Of a stretch of 5,284 nt of DNA, positions 3,644 through 5,284 are shown piece by piece. The position numbers and the translations under genes were made by a program. The notes below the pieces were generated by a model. That model was not told where the DNA came from and did no database searches. It saw nothing but the letters and a program-made list of their open reading frames with translations. Source of the DNA: JACTMI01 sp964618415 (lineage in GTDB: Bacteria > Acidobacteriota > Thermoanaerobaculia > Multivoradales > JAGPDF01); contig CAZUAT010000098.1 of assembly GCA_964618415.1 (NCBI GenBank), positions 1 through 5,284 of the forward strand, in the 5' to 3' direction. Numbering within the stretch: position 1 is the stretch's first letter; each line of letters starts with the position of its first letter.

Positions 3644-5284
3644 CCGGTCTCGAAGCTGTCGCGGAAGATCGCCTCGACGTCGAGGGGGAGGGCGCCGGTG
3701 GCCATTTCGATCGGTGCGCCGCGTCCGGTGGTGACCCACAGGTCGTGCAGGATCTCGCCCCAGTCGTCGGTCACGTTGCCCTCGCGCAACTCCTCGATGT
3801 AGTAGCGAGGCAGGCTCTGGTAGTAGAGCGCGACGACGGCGCGCACGGCCGTCGCCGGCAGCGCGAACCGTCGGTCGCTCCAGTACTGCCCGTCGGCGTA
3901 GGCGGCGCCGACCACCGGCGCGCCGCCGGCCTCGAACGTGGCGTTCGCGAAGCCGCGTGGCGGGATCCGATTGTCCTTCTCGATCGTGTCGGCGAGCGCC
4001 ATGTGGCCGGTCGGGCCGGCCGGCAGCCCCGTGACCTCGGCGGCGTCCGCGGACAGACCGACGCGCATCTCGTAGACGGTCGTCGTCGCTTCGTCGAGTT
4101 CGGCGGTGGCGGCGTCGTAGTGGCCGTGCTCGCCGACCAGTTGGCCGGCAGCGTCGAAGAAGCGGACGTTCAGCCAGACGCGCCGGCCCTCGATGTGGCC
4201 GGTCGGCAGCTTGTGGCCGGTCTGATTGACGACGCGGACGACCAGGTCGTCGCCGTCGCGTGCGAGTTCGAGCGTCGCCGACCGCCGCAGCATCGACACG
4301 GCGCGCCCCCGCGCCGCGGCGACCTGGTCGGGATCGACCCGCGGGTCGTCGGGGTAGTGGGCGAGGATCAGGTCGAGCGACTGCGCGGCGGCGCCGGCGA
4401 ACTCGTGGCGTGCGAGGTCGTCGCGGGTGCGCCCGAAGTAGCAGCCCTGCGCCACGGTCGTCGGCATGTGGCAGTCCTGACAGGTCGACACGACCGGTCC
4501 GCGCAGGCCGCCGAAGCGGCCACCGAGATCGACACCGCCGTCGGCGAAAGACGACAGCTTCCACTCGGTGTAGGTGCGCTCGAGCGGGAACTGGGTCCAC
4601 GGGTCCTCGTCGGGGACCGGCTGGTCGGCGGCGTTGTAGCGCCAGGTACCGTCGGGCTGGCGCGTCGTCGCGACGTTGCCGACGTCGTGGCAGGTGCCGC
4701 ACAGCGAACTGCTGCGCACGAACGGCGAGGCGATCGTCGGATGGGGTGCGTCTGTCTCCTCGTACGGGCCGCGCCGACGCCCCTGCGGGTCGAGCACGAA
4801 CATCGAGTTGGCGTAGTGGGCCGGCACGGCGTCGAGGCCGGCCAGGATCGCCTCGTCCTCGGGCGGACTCTGCCCAGGCACGTAGACCGGGTCGACCATG
4901 CTGTGGCAGAAGTGGCAGGTGACGCCGTCGCGGTCGGTGTCGTCGAGCGAGGCCCCGGTCGGATCGGCGGCGTTCCCGGTGACGAACGAGAGCGGTACGT
5001 GACAGCGCAGGCAGTAGGTGCCGACGTTGGCGACGTCCTGGTTGGCGTTGGTCATCTGGGCGTAGAAGAGGGGATCGCGCCCGGCGAGGCCCATCAGGCT
5101 GCCGGCCCAGGTGGCGTACGGTTCGTTGTCGGCATCGAAGTCGCCGTGGCACTGGCGGCAGTTTGCCGAGGTTTCGAGCACCCCGACGGGGACGTCGCCG
5201 ATCTGTGTCCCGGAAAGCCGGAAGTCCTCCTGCGTCAACGGAATCAGCGCCGCCAGCAGGGCGGTGGCGCCGAGCAGCAGGGCG
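3610..5284 (-). CDS. Multihaem (five CxxCH) periplasmic cytochrome c, 5'-partial
   Basis: This is a secreted c-type cytochrome. From the TTG codon at 5238, the visible protein has 542 residues, with five CxxCH haem-attachment motifs: CRQCH (27-31), CLRCH (76-80), CHFCH (108-112), CGTCH (180-184) and CQDCH (253-257). A C-terminal beta-rich half follows, beginning near residue 320, with N-Q-T-G-H-K-L-P-T-G at 338-347; this TGHKLPTG block recurs in bacterial multihaem proteins and its His could be a distal haem ligand. The likely role is electron transfer or a redox reaction outside the cytoplasm; the partner and substrate are unknown. The frame stays open past 5238 to the right edge and reads ALLLGATALLAALIP just before LTQEDF, a signal-peptide hydrophobic core, so the true start is off the window and the TTG is an internal Leu. 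The tail IFRDSFETGYPDAWSATSP resembles a C-terminal sequence shared by unrelated secreted proteins. The stop TAG is at 3610-3612. Confidence 0.9.
   Translation of the reverse strand, partial: ALLLGATALLAALIPLTQEDFRLSGTQIGDVPVGVLETSANCRQCHGDFDADNEPYATWAGSLMGLAGRDPLFYAQMTNANQDVANVGTYCLRCHVPLSFVTGNAADPTGASLDDTDRDGVTCHFCHSMVDPVYVPGQSPPEDEAILAGLDAVPAHYANSMFVLDPQGRRRGPYEETDAPHPTIASPFVRSSSLCGTCHDVGNVATTRQPDGTWRYNAADQPVPDEDPWTQFPLERTYTEWKLSSFADGGVDLGGRFGGLRGPVVSTCQDCHMPTTVAQGCYFGRTRDDLARHEFAGAAAQSLDLILAHYPDDPRVDPDQVAAARGRAVSMLRRSATLELARDGDDLVVRVVNQTGHKLPTGHIEGRRVWLNVRFFDAAGQLVGEHGHYDAATAELDEATTTVYEMRVGLSADAAEVTGLPAGPTGHMALADTIEKDNRIPPRGFANATFEAGGAPVVGAAYADGQYWSDRRFALPATAVRAVVALYYQSLPRYYIEELREGNVTDDWGEILHDLWVTTGRGAPIEMATGALPLDVEAIFRDSFETGYPDAWSATSP

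Noticed and set aside
2651..5152. Very long minus-strand open frame of over 800 codons
   Set aside because: It runs through the N gap and lies in a different frame of the cytochrome gene; the product is Arg/Pro-rich, and the haem motifs are all in the other frame.
5236..5238. TTG as the start codon of the cytochrome gene
   Set aside because: The frame remains open upstream and encodes a hydrophobic signal-peptide-like stretch directly before it, so the TTG is better read as an internal Leu.

Overview
The window comes from a high-GC bacterium and looks like a metagenome or draft-genome scaffold, because it carries a 100-base run of N. The lineage cannot be fixed from the sequence. Three traits recall large, secretion-rich Gram-negative groups such as Acidobacteriota (Thermoanaerobaculia-like) or Myxococcota: a Thr-type sulfatase-like hydrolase ending in LRALGYLR, a secreted multihaem cytochrome c with a C-terminal F-E-x-G-x(4)-W-S tail, and a TGnTAnnnT-like promoter. 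That assignment is from memory of such genomes and is only a suggestion.

Layout. Positions 1-1384 (+) hold a sulfatase/alkaline-phosphatase-superfamily protein whose 5' end is probably off the window. It converges, with a 13-base overlap, on a sugar-nucleotidyltransferase gene at 1372-2121 (-). A 75-base divergent intergenic region (2122-2196) follows, then a left-handed beta-helix O-acetyltransferase of the serine acetyltransferase type at 2197-2727 (+). Immediately behind it is a PIN-domain, VapC-like ribonuclease gene from about 2729 (+), whose last bases run into the N gap at 3144-3243. The 55 bases before the gap are repeated exactly after it, so the gap is most simply an unmerged contig overlap and the PIN gene is intact. 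Positions 3301-3609 hold at most one small hypothetical ORF (3395-3643, +). From 3610 to the right edge, on the minus strand, is a five-haem periplasmic cytochrome c whose signal peptide begins beyond the window.

How the genes relate. The nucleotidyltransferase and acetyltransferase share a divergent promoter region, and together would fit surface-glycan or nucleotide-sugar metabolism; the sulfatase-like enzyme could act on an envelope or extracellular ester. The PIN gene looks like a lone toxin-type nuclease with no visible antitoxin, bracketed by a 10-base direct repeat. The cytochrome is a separate transcription unit for extracytoplasmic electron transfer. I see no CRISPR array, rRNA, tRNA, transposase or clearly new multi-gene system. 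The main points for a second look are the false-looking gap, the PIN start codon and active site, and active-site departures in the sulfatase-like and acetyltransferase proteins.
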